The notes: generated from the sequence alone by a model not told the origin. 9,377 nt of DNA from Bacteroidetes bacterium QH_10_64_19 (GCA_003023125.1 PXSY01000186.1:1-9377); one strand, 5' to 3'; counted from the first letter of the stretch, positions 1 to 6,434 are shown. Program-made: numbers and translations.

Positions 1-1190
1 CCGATGCGGAGCGGGGGTCGCACGATGTTTCCGTCTTCGTCGCGTCCCGCCTCAAACGTGGGCTTGCCCTCATTCGTCATGCCGTGGAGCGTCTGCTGGG
101 CGCTGGTGCGCACGGTCACCGAGCGGAGTGTCCCGGCGTCCCGCGCAAACTCGTACTTCAGTTGCCCCATGCCGGTCTCAAAGAACTCGGCGTTGAGTAG
201 GCGGCCGGGGTAGTCAATGTCGCGCTGGTCCTGGTAACTTCCCGTCAGCGACAGGGTCGAGTGGGGAGAGAGCTCCACCCCAACGCGCCCCCGGCCTTCG
301 CCGGAGGTAAAGTCGGACGGGATGCTCTCCCCGTTGCCAGCCTCATAGTCGTCGCCCGTGCGCCAGGCTCCATTGGCACTGTAGAACCACTTGCCCTGAC
401 GTCCCATCACGAAGCCGGTCGTCTCTACGGACTCCCGGTTCGAGTCAAAGCCCGTACGAAGGGAGCCGGTGAGCGGAGTCCGCGGCGGATCCTCGCCCCG
501 TTGCGTAACCTCGATCGCGCTCATGTTGCCGGGACCCCGCGTGAGCGCATAGGGGCCTTTCACCACATCGATGCTGGAAATGGTGCTGGGATCGACGTGG
601 CTCATGGGCGAGTCCATGCGGGCCGGACCCGCAGGAAAGGTGCGCATGCCCCCGATGTAAACGCCGACCTCGGTCTCCGATAGGCCGCGGACGTTCGGGT
701 CGAGCCCCATCGGGCCGCGCCGCACGGAGTTTATGCCCGGCAGGTCGCGAAGAAGCGCCCCGGGATCGGCCACCTCCGCCTTGCGGATCTGCTCGCTCGT
801 GAGTTCTCCACTGGGCTGCACATTCGGGCGGAGGGCCGTGACCTGAATCCCGGTCATGTCCACAGCCTCCGGGGCAAGCGTCATCTCAAGGGTTGTGGTA
901 GACCCGGCACTGACCCGGACAGTGCGGGTCGTCGATTGATACCCGACGAACCGGGCCGTGACTTGGTGCGTGCCAACAGGCACCTCGGTCACCCGAAAGC
1001 GGCCCTCCGGGTCGGTCGCGGCTCCGCGATCACGATCTGCCAGCACCACGTTCACGCCCGGGAGGGGCGCCCCGGACTCCGCGTCGGTGACCCGGCCCGC
1101 AACGGTGCCGGTCGACTGGGCCGCGGCGGATGGGATGATGAGAAAAATGGCGATGAGAGATACGAGGGACGAAGTGACGTAGCGATCCAT
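1..1190 (-). CDS. TonB-dependent outer-membrane receptor, OprC/NosA-like (partial, C-terminus outside window)
   Basis: The first 396 residues are visible; the frame stays open to the window edge and most of the beta-barrel lies outside. Residues 1-25 are a signal peptide (hydrophobic core, Ala-rich cleavage region ending AAAQ). Residues about 28-108 form a carboxypeptidase-regulatory-like beta-sandwich, common in Bacteroidota receptors. Residues about 127-230 are the plug, with LLRDLPGI, NVRGL and SSIDVVKGPYAL typical of TonB receptors, and barrel strands begin after about 240. The plug segment FPAGPARMDSPMSH (185-198) resembles the region that carries the CxxxM copper site in OprC/NosA, and LHGM (368-371) resembles their HxM. 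Here Met192, His369 and Met371 are present but Gly188 replaces the Cys. The start at 1190 is preceded by GGAGG about 9 nt upstream. The role, energised uptake of a metal (copper favoured) or a metal complex across the outer membrane, is inferred. It is probably co-transcribed with the Cys/His-rich gene 79 bp upstream. Confidence 0.92.
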   Translation of the reverse strand, partial: MDRYVTSSLVSLIAIFLIIPSAAAQSTGTVAGRVTDAESGAPLPGVNVVLADRDRGAATDPEGRFRVTEVPVGTHQVTARFVGYQSTTRTVRVSAGSTTTLEMTLAPEAVDMTGIQVTALRPNVQPSGELTSEQIRKAEVADPGALLRDLPGINSVRRGPMGLDPNVRGLSETEVGVYIGGMRTFPAGPARMDSPMSHVDPSTISSIDVVKGPYALTRGPGNMSAIEVTQRGEDPPRTPLTGSLRTGFDSNRESVETTGFVMGRQGKWFYSANGAWRTGDDYEAGNGESIPSDFTSGEGRGRVGVELSPHSTLSLTGSYQDQRDIDYPGRLLNAEFFETGMGQLKYEFARDAGTLRSVTVRTSAQQTLHGMTNEGKPTFEAGRDEDGNIVRPPLRI

Positions 1191-1214
1191 AGGAAGGGTC
1201 CTCCATGTTGTTTG

Positions 1215-1241
1215 GTGCGCGGACGACCCATCCGCGCGCAC
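1215..1241 (-). other. GC-rich stem-loop between the Cys/His protein gene and the receptor gene
   Basis: On the transcribed strand GTGCG, a 2-nt bulge and CGGA pair with TCCGCGCAC around a 7-nt loop, giving 9 base pairs. It lies 25 nt upstream of the receptor start codon and is not followed by a T-run, so it is not an intrinsic terminator. It may tune relative expression or protect the receptor message (inference). Confidence 0.45.
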
Positions 1242-1269
1242 ATCGAACGACGGAACCGCGTCTGAAGGG

Positions 1270-1770
1270 TCAGGTCAGACGCACGTCGGGCGTCGTTCGG
1301 GGAGGACGGAAGATGTCGTCACCGACGCGCTGCGGCGACAAGGAAGACGCGAACTGCGCATACGCACTGGTAGAGATGCGGGGCGCCGGACGAATCGTGG
1401 CGACCGGCGTCCATGCCAGCGGAGACATGCCCGGGCTCAATGTGCTAGGACCCTTCCCATCACATGCTTCGATTACAGGGCCTTCGGGGGACCCGGATTT
1501 CAACGAGTGGTCCTGCGTGTCGTGATGCGTACACGTGCACGGCCCGTCCGGATTTCTGGGACACACTTTTTGCTTGGCATGATGGCGGCACGTTTTTTCC
1601 GCTCCGACCTGCCCCGCCACCTGCACAAGAACACGCACCGGACCATACTGCAGTAGCATTGCTCCGGCCAACACAAGGGCCAGCCATTGTCCCCGCGAGG
1701 CACGCCGGAATGGGCGAGTGGAAACCATCACGGCCCGAATGTTCGGCAAGTTCTTTTTTCCTGCCATCAT
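1270..1770 (-). CDS. small Cys/His-rich secreted or membrane-anchored protein, putative metal-related
   Basis: I do not recognise a named family. The 166-residue product has a basic N-terminus (RPFRRASR around 19-26), one hydrophobic segment at about 28-42 that fits an uncleaved signal anchor or signal peptide, then a Cys/His cluster: Cys61, His63, His64, Cys70, Cys78, Cys80, His82, His83 and His88. The tail is Pro/Ser/Arg-rich and ends near FRPPRTTPDVRLT. The order (membrane segment, Cys/His patch, PP-rich end, directly upstream of a metal-type TonB receptor) recalls the DUF2946-type proteins next to copper receptors in Proteobacteria; this is a resemblance of layout, not demonstrated homology. 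An exported role in binding or sensing a metal is inferred. The start is uncertain: ATG at 1770 or 1767 has only a weak GGTG upstream, and ATG at 1728 would still keep the hydrophobic segment. No other frame here looks more gene-like. Confidence 0.62.
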   Translation of the reverse strand: MMAGKKNLPNIRAVMVSTRPFRRASRGQWLALVLAGAMLLQYGPVRVLVQVAGQVGAEKTCRHHAKQKVCPRNPDGPCTCTHHDTQDHSLKSGSPEGPVIEACDGKGPSTLSPGMSPLAWTPVATIRPAPRISTSAYAQFASSLSPQRVGDDIFRPPRTTPDVRLT

Positions 1771-1788
1771 CGTGGATCACCGTTCACG

Positions 1789-1801
1789 GGAGGACGCCTC
1801 C
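1789..1801 (-). other. small inverted repeat covering a Shine-Dalgarno-like sequence
   Basis: GGAGG and CCTCC pair around a 3-nt loop on the transcribed strand. The GAGGAGG it contains is a good Shine-Dalgarno match but lies about 20-25 nt ahead of the ATG at 1770, too far for normal use. It could fold the leader of the Cys/His protein gene. Weak evidence. Confidence 0.25.
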
Positions 1802-1837
1802 TCACGTTCTTCTTCTACGGTTCCGGGACCGCAATCT

Positions 1838-1854
1838 ACGTTGATCTTCAACGT
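1838..1854. promoter_or_regulatory. candidate operator: perfect 7-3-7 inverted repeat
   Basis: ACGTTGA-TCT-TCAACGT is a perfect 7-bp inverted repeat with a 3-bp spacer. It lies 68 bp upstream of the ATG at 1770, in the short region between the ribosomal operon terminator and the metal-related gene pair, where a promoter for that pair is expected. The size and symmetry suit a dimeric regulator. I cannot match it to a known Fur, Zur, CopY or MerR-family box, and no convincing -10 or -7 element stands out beside it. Confidence 0.4.
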
Positions 1855-1924
1855 CTCCCCCGGCGACCGTTGCGGGCATGCTCGTGACTACGGAACGGAC
1901 TGCGACTCTCGGGAAGACCTCGCC

Positions 1925-1958
1925 AAAGAAAAAGGCACCGTGAGGACATCACGACGCC
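1925..1958 (-). terminator. intrinsic terminator of the spc/alpha ribosomal operon
   Basis: On the transcribed strand GGCGTCGTGA pairs with TCACGGTGCC, a 10-bp stem with two tandem G-U pairs and a 5-nt loop (TGTCC), immediately followed by TTTTTCTTT. It begins 40 nt after the rplQ stop codon. It separates the ribosomal operon from the receptor unit downstream on the same strand, so that unit probably needs its own promoter. Confidence 0.8.
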
Positions 1959-1998
1959 TGCGACGATCCAAGAAGTTTCGGACCCGGACACGGAGGAT

Positions 1999-2592
1999 CT
2001 ACGTCTCGTCATCGGTTTCTTCGAGGGAATCTTCGTCGGCCACCTCCGCGTCTTCATCCCCTTCAGACGACTCGGCAGAGGGGACCTCTGTGTCCGCAGT
2101 GTTTTCCGTATCGGAAGAATCAGTCGTCTCTGTATCTTGCTCCCGAGACTCCGTCGAGGAATCTCGGCGGCCTTTCCCACTGCCCCGACGCGTACCGCCG
2201 GACCCGCCCCCTCCGGTGTCGGCAGGCGGAACGTCATTGTAGTCCACCAGCTCCACCATCGCGAGCTCCGCCCCGTCGCCGGACCGCTGTCCAAGCTTGA
2301 TGATGCGGGTATACCCACCCGGCCGGTCGCCGACGCGCTCGGACACCTCGTCAAACAACTCTCCCACGGCGTCGTTGCTCTGCAGGTGCCGGAAAACCTG
2401 ACGTCGGTTGTGCTGCGTGTCCTCCTTCGCCCGCGTGATGAGCGGCTCTACGAATGGTCGGAGGGCCTTCGCCTTGGCCACAGTCGTGGTGATGCGCTTA
2501 TTCTCAATCAGCGCGTTGGACAGGGCCTGCAGTGTGCGCTCGCGATGCGAGGACGTGCGCCCAATCTTTTTTCCTTTCTTGCGGTGTCGCAT
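1999..2592 (-). CDS. rplQ: 50S ribosomal protein L17 with long acidic C-terminal tail
   Basis: L17 binds 23S rRNA near the exit tunnel of the large subunit. The conserved core is residues 1-119: [12 protein letters not shown] start, [29 protein letters not shown], and a close at MVELVDYND. Typical bacterial L17 is about 120-130 residues; this one has 197. Residues 121-142 form a Gly/Arg/Ser hinge and 143-197 are almost all Asp, Glu, Ser and Thr, with a single Arg, so probably disordered. Such tails fit a high-salt cytoplasm. It is the last gene of the operon, 68 bp after rpoA, with the terminator just beyond. The start is set by the universal MRH beginning; there is no clear Shine-Dalgarno sequence. 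Confidence 0.97.
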   Translation of the reverse strand: MRHRKKGKKIGRTSSHRERTLQALSNALIENKRITTTVAKAKALRPFVEPLITRAKEDTQHNRRQVFRHLQSNDAVGELFDEVSERVGDRPGGYTRIIKLGQRSGDGAELAMVELVDYNDVPPADTGGGGSGGTRRGSGKGRRDSSTESREQDTETTDSSDTENTADTEVPSAESSEGDEDAEVADEDSLEETDDET

Positions 2593-2628
2593 TGGTGGTC
2601 CAAAACAGGTGACGAATCACGATGCAGT

Positions 2629-2647
2629 GCGAGGCGACGATCCTCGC
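2629..2647 (-). other. stem-loop in the rpoA-rplQ spacer
   Basis: GCGAGG and CCTCGC form a 6-bp stem around a 7-nt loop in the 68-bp spacer. There is no T-run after it, so termination is unlikely. It may mark RNA processing or message stability (inference). Confidence 0.35.
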
Positions 2648-2660
2648 CGGAAAAGGGGAT

Positions 2661-3647
2661 CTACGTGGCCTTCTGCTCTTCGAGATACTCCTCCACGTCC
2701 ATCCCAAACTGAAGGCCGCGTTCGTCAAGCACTTCCACGAGCTCCTGCAAGGACTTGCGACCGAAGTTTCGGAACTTGAGCATCTCGTCCTCCTCGCGGC
2801 GAACCAGGTCTCCAATGGTCTTGATGTTGGCCGCCTTCAGGCAGTTGTGCGAGCGGACCGACAGGTCGAGTTCGTCAACCGACTGGGCCAGCAGCTCGCG
2901 AATCCGCTTCACCTCTTCGTCGACCTCTTGCTCCTCGACCACCGGCTCGGGCTCCTCTTCGAGCTGAATGAAGAAGCTCACGTGGTCGCGCAGGATGGAC
3001 GCCGCCTCGGTGATGGCCTCCTCTGGGGTCAACGATCCGTCCGTCTCCACGTCGAGCACCAGCTCCTCGTAGTCAATCTTCTGTCCCACGCGGGTCGGCT
3101 TCACCTCGTACTTGACGTTCTTGATCGGCGTGAAGATGGAGTCGATCGCAATGACGCCGATCGGATCGTCCTCCCGCTTGTTCTCTTCGGACGGAATGTA
3201 GCCCCGACCGTATCCGACTCGCAGGTCGACGTTCACCACGGCGTCCTCGGCCAGCGTGGCAATATGCTGGTCCGGGTTCAGAACCTCGTACTCCGCCCCA
3301 GCCTCGTCAATATCCTCGGCCGTCCAACTGCCGGGGCCTTCGAGGTTGAGGTGCAGGTGGCCCTCGCGCATCTCGTCCGCCTTGAACCGAACCTCCTTGA
3401 GGTTCAGGATGATGTCGGACACGTCCTCCGTGACGCCGGAGATCGTGGAAAACTCGTGCTGCACGCCGTCAATCTTGACGGCCGTGATCGCGAGCCCGCG
3501 GAGGGAAGAGAGAAGCACGCGACGAAGGGCGTTTCCAATGGTCACACCATACCCCCGTTCGAGCGGGCCCATGACGAATTGACCTTCGGAATCGGAGTCT
3601 TCGTCGACTTGGACGCCTTCCGGCATCTGAAGCCCTTGGTTACTCAT
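2661..3647 (-). CDS. rpoA: DNA-directed RNA polymerase alpha subunit
   Basis: Alpha dimerises to scaffold assembly of the beta subunits, and its C-terminal domain contacts promoter UP elements and activators. The product has 328 residues, close to the E. coli length. The N-terminal domain (about 1-232) carries the assembly motif [20 protein letters not shown] at 30-49. A highly acidic linker (about 230-246, [11 protein letters not shown]) leads to the C-terminal domain (about 254-316). There Arg265 in LSVRSHNCL and Gly296, Lys298 and Ser299 in NFGRKS fall at the same positions as the DNA-binding residues of E. coli alpha. It lies between rpsD and rplQ as in most alpha operons. The start at [10 protein letters not shown] fits the family; no Shine-Dalgarno sequence is visible. 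Confidence 0.98.
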   Translation of the reverse strand: MSNQGLQMPEGVQVDEDSDSEGQFVMGPLERGYGVTIGNALRRVLLSSLRGLAITAVKIDGVQHEFSTISGVTEDVSDIILNLKEVRFKADEMREGHLHLNLEGPGSWTAEDIDEAGAEYEVLNPDQHIATLAEDAVVNVDLRVGYGRGYIPSEENKREDDPIGVIAIDSIFTPIKNVKYEVKPTRVGQKIDYEELVLDVETDGSLTPEEAITEAASILRDHVSFFIQLEEEPEPVVEEQEVDEEVKRIRELLAQSVDELDLSVRSHNCLKAANIKTIGDLVRREEDEMLKFRNFGRKSLQELVEVLDERGLQFGMDVEEYLEEQKAT

Positions 3648-3689
3648 ACGCTGGAATCAAGAAATTGCAAGGTGTAGCGATCGTGTTGA

Positions 3690-3718
3690 GGCCGAGCTGA
3701 CAGTTGCGCTCAGTGGCC
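3690..3718 (-). other. stem-loop in the rpsD-rpoA spacer
   Basis: GGCC and GAGC pair with GCTC and GGCC across a 3-nt one-sided bulge, closing a 10-nt loop; an alternative CTGA/TCAG pairing overlaps it. No T-run follows. It lies in the 93-bp spacer before rpoA and could modulate read-through or message processing. Function unproven. Confidence 0.35.
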
Positions 3719-3740
3719 TGGGCAAAGGACTCCCTGCCGC

Positions 3741-4343
3741 CTACTTCGAATAGAGCTCCACAATGAGCTGCTCGTCAATGTTTTCCGGAATCTCTTCCCG
3801 GTTGGGATGATCGATGAACTTCCCCTTCATCTCTTGGCGATCCATCTCCAGCCACGAGAAGGTCCGCTTTCGGTGCTCCAGGTTCGTCTGAATGACCTCC
3901 AGGTCCTGGCTGCCCGACTTCACAGACACGACATCGTCCGGTGACATTGCGAAGGAGGGAATGTCCACCACGTCGTCGTTCACCTCAATGTGGCGGTGCG
4001 CCACGAACTGCCGAGCCTGGCGACGGGTGCGGGCAATGCCCATCCGAAAGACGGTATTGTCGAGGCGCGACTCCAGAAGGATCAGGAGTTTCTCGCCCGT
4101 CACCCCCTGCGTGCGCGAGGCCTTGTCGAAGAGATTCTTGAATTGCTTTTCGAGCAGCCCGTACGTGTACTTGGCCTTCTGCTTTTCTTTCAGCTGCACG
4201 GCGTACTCGCTCTCCCGCCGGTGGCGGGACTGACCGTGCTGGCCGGGGGGGGAGGGCTTTCGCTCCAGCGCCTTCGAGGGCCCAAAGATGGGCTCCTTAA
4301 AGCGACGGGCGATTTTTTGCTTCGGACCTCTGTATCGAGCCAT
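3741..4343 (-). CDS. rpsD: 30S ribosomal protein S4
   Basis: S4 is a primary 16S rRNA-binding protein that starts small-subunit assembly, and in several bacteria it represses its own operon. The 200-residue product begins MARYRGPKQKIARRF and has the S4 N-domain (GQHGQSR, KEKQKAKYTYGLLEKQF). This is followed by the S4 RNA-binding fold at about 90-155 (LLESRLDNTVFRMGIARTRR, then AHRHIEVNDDVVDIPS). It lacks the N-terminal cysteines of the zinc-binding S4 type. The frame stays open upstream to an ATG at 4415, but those 24 extra residues are translated from the heptamer-repeat element and do not belong to the family, so I use 4343. No Shine-Dalgarno sequence precedes it; the repeat element ends 4 nt before the start codon and may influence its translation. 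Confidence 0.97.
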   Translation of the reverse strand: MARYRGPKQKIARRFKEPIFGPSKALERKPSPPGQHGQSRHRRESEYAVQLKEKQKAKYTYGLLEKQFKNLFDKASRTQGVTGEKLLILLESRLDNTVFRMGIARTRRQARQFVAHRHIEVNDDVVDIPSFAMSPDDVVSVKSGSQDLEVIQTNLEHRKRTFSWLEMDRQEMKGKFIDHPNREEIPENIDEQLIVELYSK

Positions 4344-4346
4344 GTG

Positions 4347-4426
4347 TTCGATTTTGAATTTTGGACTTTCGACTTTGGGTTGATTGTGGACTGGGATGGA
4401 ATCCAAAACCCACAATCCAAAATCCG
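4347..4426. repeat. AT-rich element of two inverted heptamer-repeat tracts in the rpsK-rpsD spacer
   Basis: On the + strand 4347-4381 is five tandem 7-mers: TTCGATT, TTGAATT, TTGGACT, TTCGACT, TTGGGTT. Positions 4399-4426 are four tandem 7-mers: GAATCCA, AAACCCA, CAATCCA, AAATCCG. The second set is the reverse complement type of the first (core TTTTGGA versus TCCAAAA), so the element is an inverted pair. GATTGTGG (4382-4389) and CCACAATC (4410-4417) make a perfect 8-bp stem. A competing pairing joins 4350-4364 with 4410-4424 (13 of 15 positions match). Its composition is far more AT-rich than the surrounding genes. It fills nearly the whole spacer and stops just before the rpsD start codon. 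Confidence 0.75.
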
Positions 4427-4432
4427 AATTCG

Positions 4433-4834
4433 TCAGACGCGCCGGCGCTTGGGGGGGCGGCAGCCGTTGTGGGGGAGGGGCGTTACGTCCCGGATGCTCG
4501 CCACTTCAAGTCCGGACTCGGACATCGCCCGAATCGCACCCTCTCGCCCCGAGCCGGGGCCTTTCACGTACACGTCCACGCGGCGGAGGCCGAGGTCGTA
4601 CGCCTCATTCGCGGCCGACTCGCCGGCTTTCTGAGCCGCATACGGCGTGTTCTTCCGGCTTCCCTTAAAGCCCATCTTGCCGGCGCTGGCCCACGAGATG
4701 GTGTTGCCGTACTGGTCGGTCAGCGTGACGATGACGTTGTTGAAGGTGGCTTTCACGTACGCTCGGCCGTTGGACTCAACGACCACGTTTTTCTTTCGGG
4801 GCGTACGCTTGCCACTGCGATCTCCTTCAGCCAT
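4433..4834 (-). CDS. rpsK: 30S ribosomal protein S11
   Basis: S11 sits on the platform of the small subunit near the Shine-Dalgarno helix and the E site. The 133-residue product (E. coli has 129) has a short variable N-terminus rich in Lys/Arg, then the conserved core: [71 protein letters not shown]. It closes with [18 protein letters not shown], the standard S11 end. It lies between rpsM and rpsD as in most alpha operons, 77 bp after rpsM. The MAEG start is chosen by alignment to the family; there is no Shine-Dalgarno sequence. Confidence 0.98.
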   Translation of the reverse strand: MAEGDRSGKRTPRKKNVVVESNGRAYVKATFNNVIVTLTDQYGNTISWASAGKMGFKGSRKNTPYAAQKAGESAANEAYDLGLRRVDVYVKGPGSGREGAIRAMSESGLEVASIRDVTPLPHNGCRPPKRRRV

Positions 4835-4864
4835 GGGACAATAGATCTCAGTTCAAAGTAAGAA

Positions 4865-4890
4865 CCCGGGTCGAGCGAAGGCTCGCCGGG
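4865..4890 (-). other. stem-loop in the rpsM-rpsK spacer
   Basis: CGAGC and GCTCG pair around a 4-nt loop, extended past an internal loop by CCCG/CGGG, for 9 base pairs. The following bases on the transcribed strand (TTCTTACTTT) are only partly T-rich, so this is at most a weak terminator or attenuator. Confidence 0.4.
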
Positions 4891-4911
4891 GATGCAAACA
4901 AGATGCAGGCG

Positions 4912-5295
4912 CTACTTTTTCTGCGTGGACTGGCTCCGCCCAGCCACCGTCTTGCGCTTGCCCTTGCGGGTACGGGCGTTGGTCCGTGTGCGTTGGCCGT
5001 TCACCGGAAGCCCCTCGCGGTGCCGCTTCCCGCGGTAGCACCCGATGTCCTTGAGGCGCTTGATGTTCATCTGCACCTCCGTCCGGAGCTGCCCCTCTAC
5101 AGTGTAATCCTCCTCGATGATGCGCCGGACGCGCTTGGTTTCGCTTTCGGTCCACTCCCTCGGGCGCTTGTCCTCACTAATCTCGGCTTTTTGGAGGACC
5201 TCATGGGCCCGTGAGCGACCAACGCCATAGATCTCAGTGAGCGCAATCTCACCACGCTTGTCTTCCGGTACGTCGACTCCTTCGATTCTGGGCAT
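4912..5295 (-). CDS. rpsM: 30S ribosomal protein S13
   Basis: S13 is in the head of the small subunit and forms bridges to the large subunit; its tail reaches the P-site tRNA. The 127-residue product starts [19 protein letters not shown] and shows the helix-two-turn-helix region at about 15-47 ([18 protein letters not shown]). An acidic helix follows (residues 48-69), then the RNA-binding end [20 protein letters not shown] and [14 protein letters not shown]. It is about nine residues longer than the E. coli protein, the extra being mainly the basic, Gln/Ser-containing tail. It normally follows rpmJ; here it follows infA directly with 93 bp between. TTAAGG sits only 1-2 nt before ATG, too close for a standard ribosome binding site. 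Confidence 0.98.
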   Translation of the reverse strand: MPRIEGVDVPEDKRGEIALTEIYGVGRSRAHEVLQKAEISEDKRPREWTESETKRVRRIIEEDYTVEGQLRTEVQMNIKRLKDIGCYRGKRHREGLPVNGQRTRTNARTRKGKRKTVAGRSQSTQKK

Positions 5296-5347
5296 ACCTT
5301 AATTAATCGGTTTCGTTCGACAATCCGCGCAACCACTGGACTCCTCC

Positions 5348-5365
5348 CCTACCCCGAAGGCTAGG
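5348..5365 (-). other. UUCG-capped hairpin in the infA-rpsM spacer
   Basis: CCTA/TAGG and CC/GG pair around one G-G mismatch, with a UUCG loop closed by C-G, one of the most stable RNA tetraloops. No T-run follows. The hairpin lies in the 93-bp spacer where rpmJ would be expected and could be an attenuator, a processing site or an S4/S13 control structure; I cannot tell which. Confidence 0.4.
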
Positions 5366-5376
5366 CCACGATGCGG

Positions 5377-5388
5377 CAAAGAACCTCC
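5377..5388 (-). other. orphan Shine-Dalgarno-like GAGG directly after the infA stop codon
   Basis: The transcribed strand reads TGAGGAGGTTCTTTG at the infA stop, giving a strong GGAGG that overlaps the stop codon. The only start-like codon at a usual distance is TTG, which opens a 26-codon frame (LPHRGLAFGVG...) unlike any ribosomal protein. This is where the rpmJ ribosome binding site normally lies, so it may be a leftover (inference). Confidence 0.3.
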
Positions 5389-5610
5389 TCAGTTCTTGTA
5401 GCGATACACAATTCGGCCCTTGGAAAGGTCATACGGGGACATCTCGACCTTGACTCGATCTCCCGGCAAAATCTTGATATAGTTCATCCGCATCTTCCCA
5501 GACAAAAGGCCGAGAATCTCGTGGCCATTCTCTAGACGAACACGGAACTGCGCGTTGGGGAGTGCTTCAATAACTTCCCCATCCTTTTCGATGGCTTCTT
5601 CTTTTGCCAT
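5389..5610 (-). CDS. infA: translation initiation factor IF-1
   Basis: IF-1 occupies the ribosomal A site during initiation and supports IF-2 and IF-3. The 73-residue product is a single S1-type OB fold: [52 protein letters not shown] and [16 protein letters not shown], all standard (72 residues in E. coli). The open frame extends upstream inside map, but the family start is the MAKE methionine. Its ATG shares one base with the map stop codon (TAATG), and no Shine-Dalgarno sequence precedes it, so translation is probably coupled to map. Confidence 0.98.
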   Translation of the reverse strand: MAKEEAIEKDGEVIEALPNAQFRVRLENGHEILGLLSGKMRMNYIKILPGDRVKVEMSPYDLSKGRIVYRYKN

Positions 5611-6434
5611 TAAGGAGTAGTGGTTTCTTTGAGAGCGTTGATTTTGTAGGGAGGCTCGATGACGTCTTCGATGTATCGGTAGTCCGAGAGGACTTCGGCG
5701 TCTCCGTCCTGAACGACGACCATGTGCTCGTAGTGGGCAGACGGAAGACGGTCGGCGGCACGGACCGTCCATCCGTCCTCGTCGGTCGTGACCTCGGCCG
5801 CCCCTCGGTTAATCATGGGCTCGATGCAAATGGAAAGGCCGGGCTTGAGCAGGCGGCCCTCCCCTGGGTTCCCAAAATTCGGGACCTGCGGGTCCTCGTG
5901 TAGGCTCTGCCCAATGCCGTGGCCCACCAGGTCTCGCACGACACTGAATCCACGAGATTCACAGTGTGCCTGCACGGCGTGGCTGATATCGCCGACCCGA
6001 TTCCCCGCCGTTGCCTTCTCAATTCCGCTCTGAAGGGCCTCGTATGTCGCGCGGCACAGGGCGGCATCTTCGTCGGCGACGGTGCCAATTCCAAATGTAT
6101 ACCCCCAGTCGCCATAGTAGCCGTTCAGTTTCGCACCGCAGTCAATCGAAAGCAGGTCGCCGTCCTGCAGCGCGTAATCGTCCGGAATGCCGTGCACCAC
6201 CGCATCGTTTACCGAGGTGCACAACGTGTTAGGGAAGACGTTGTCGCCGACTTGATACCCTTTGAATGCGGGCTCCGCGTCATGTGTTCGGATGTAATCT
6301 TCCGCGATGGCGTCAAGCTCTTCGAGGGTCGTCCCCACTTCAATATGGCGGGCCCCCTCCGCGAGCGTACGGCCGACAAGGTCCGCGCTCTCGCGGAGAC
6401 GGTCAATTTCACGTTGGCTCTTCAGATGAACCAT
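5610..6434 (-). CDS. map: methionine aminopeptidase, type I
   Basis: This enzyme removes the initiator Met from new proteins, using a two-metal site in a pita-bread fold. In the 274-residue product all five metal ligands are visible: Asp98 (SIDCG), Asp109 (YYGDW), His172 ([10 protein letters not shown]), Glu205 (CIEPM) and Glu236 (HYEHMVV). His81 in NDAVVHGIP matches the substrate-binding His. It lacks the long N-terminal extensions of type II enzymes. I chose the start at 6434 because [16 protein letters not shown] matches the usual family beginning and GGAG lies 5 nt upstream. An in-frame ATG at 6479 would add 15 residues (MRWLSRFWNRIFGAP) and has no ribosome binding site. The gene follows secY, a common arrangement, and overlaps infA by one base. 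Confidence 0.97.
   Translation of the reverse strand: MVHLKSQREIDRLRESADLVGRTLAEGARHIEVGTTLEELDAIAEDYIRTHDAEPAFKGYQVGDNVFPNTLCTSVNDAVVHGIPDDYALQDGDLLSIDCGAKLNGYYGDWGYTFGIGTVADEDAALCRATYEALQSGIEKATAGNRVGDISHAVQAHCESRGFSVVRDLVGHGIGQSLHEDPQVPNFGNPGEGRLLKPGLSICIEPMINRGAAEVTTDEDGWTVRAADRLPSAHYEHMVVVQDGDAEVLSDYRYIEDVIEPPYKINALKETTTP

Noticed and set aside
1460..1844. Other overlapping frames on both strands over the Cys/His protein gene
   Set aside because: They lack a signal-like segment or domain, and the 1270-1770 frame has the hydrophobic segment plus clustered Cys/His residues and the fitting position before the receptor.
2622..3677. 351-codon open frame on the + strand across rpoA
   Set aside because: It is antisense to rpoA, whose product matches alpha residue by residue; long antisense frames are common in GC-rich DNA, and the translation resembles no family.
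4344..4415. 24-residue N-terminal extension of S4
   Set aside because: It is translated from the heptamer-repeat element and has no counterpart in the S4 family.
4347..4426. Possible CRISPR fragment
   Set aside because: The units are 7-nt direct tandem repeats without spacers, in two inverted tracts; this is not a repeat-spacer array.
5611..5772. Upstream extension of the infA frame
   Set aside because: It lies inside map in another frame; IF-1 is complete from MAKEEA.
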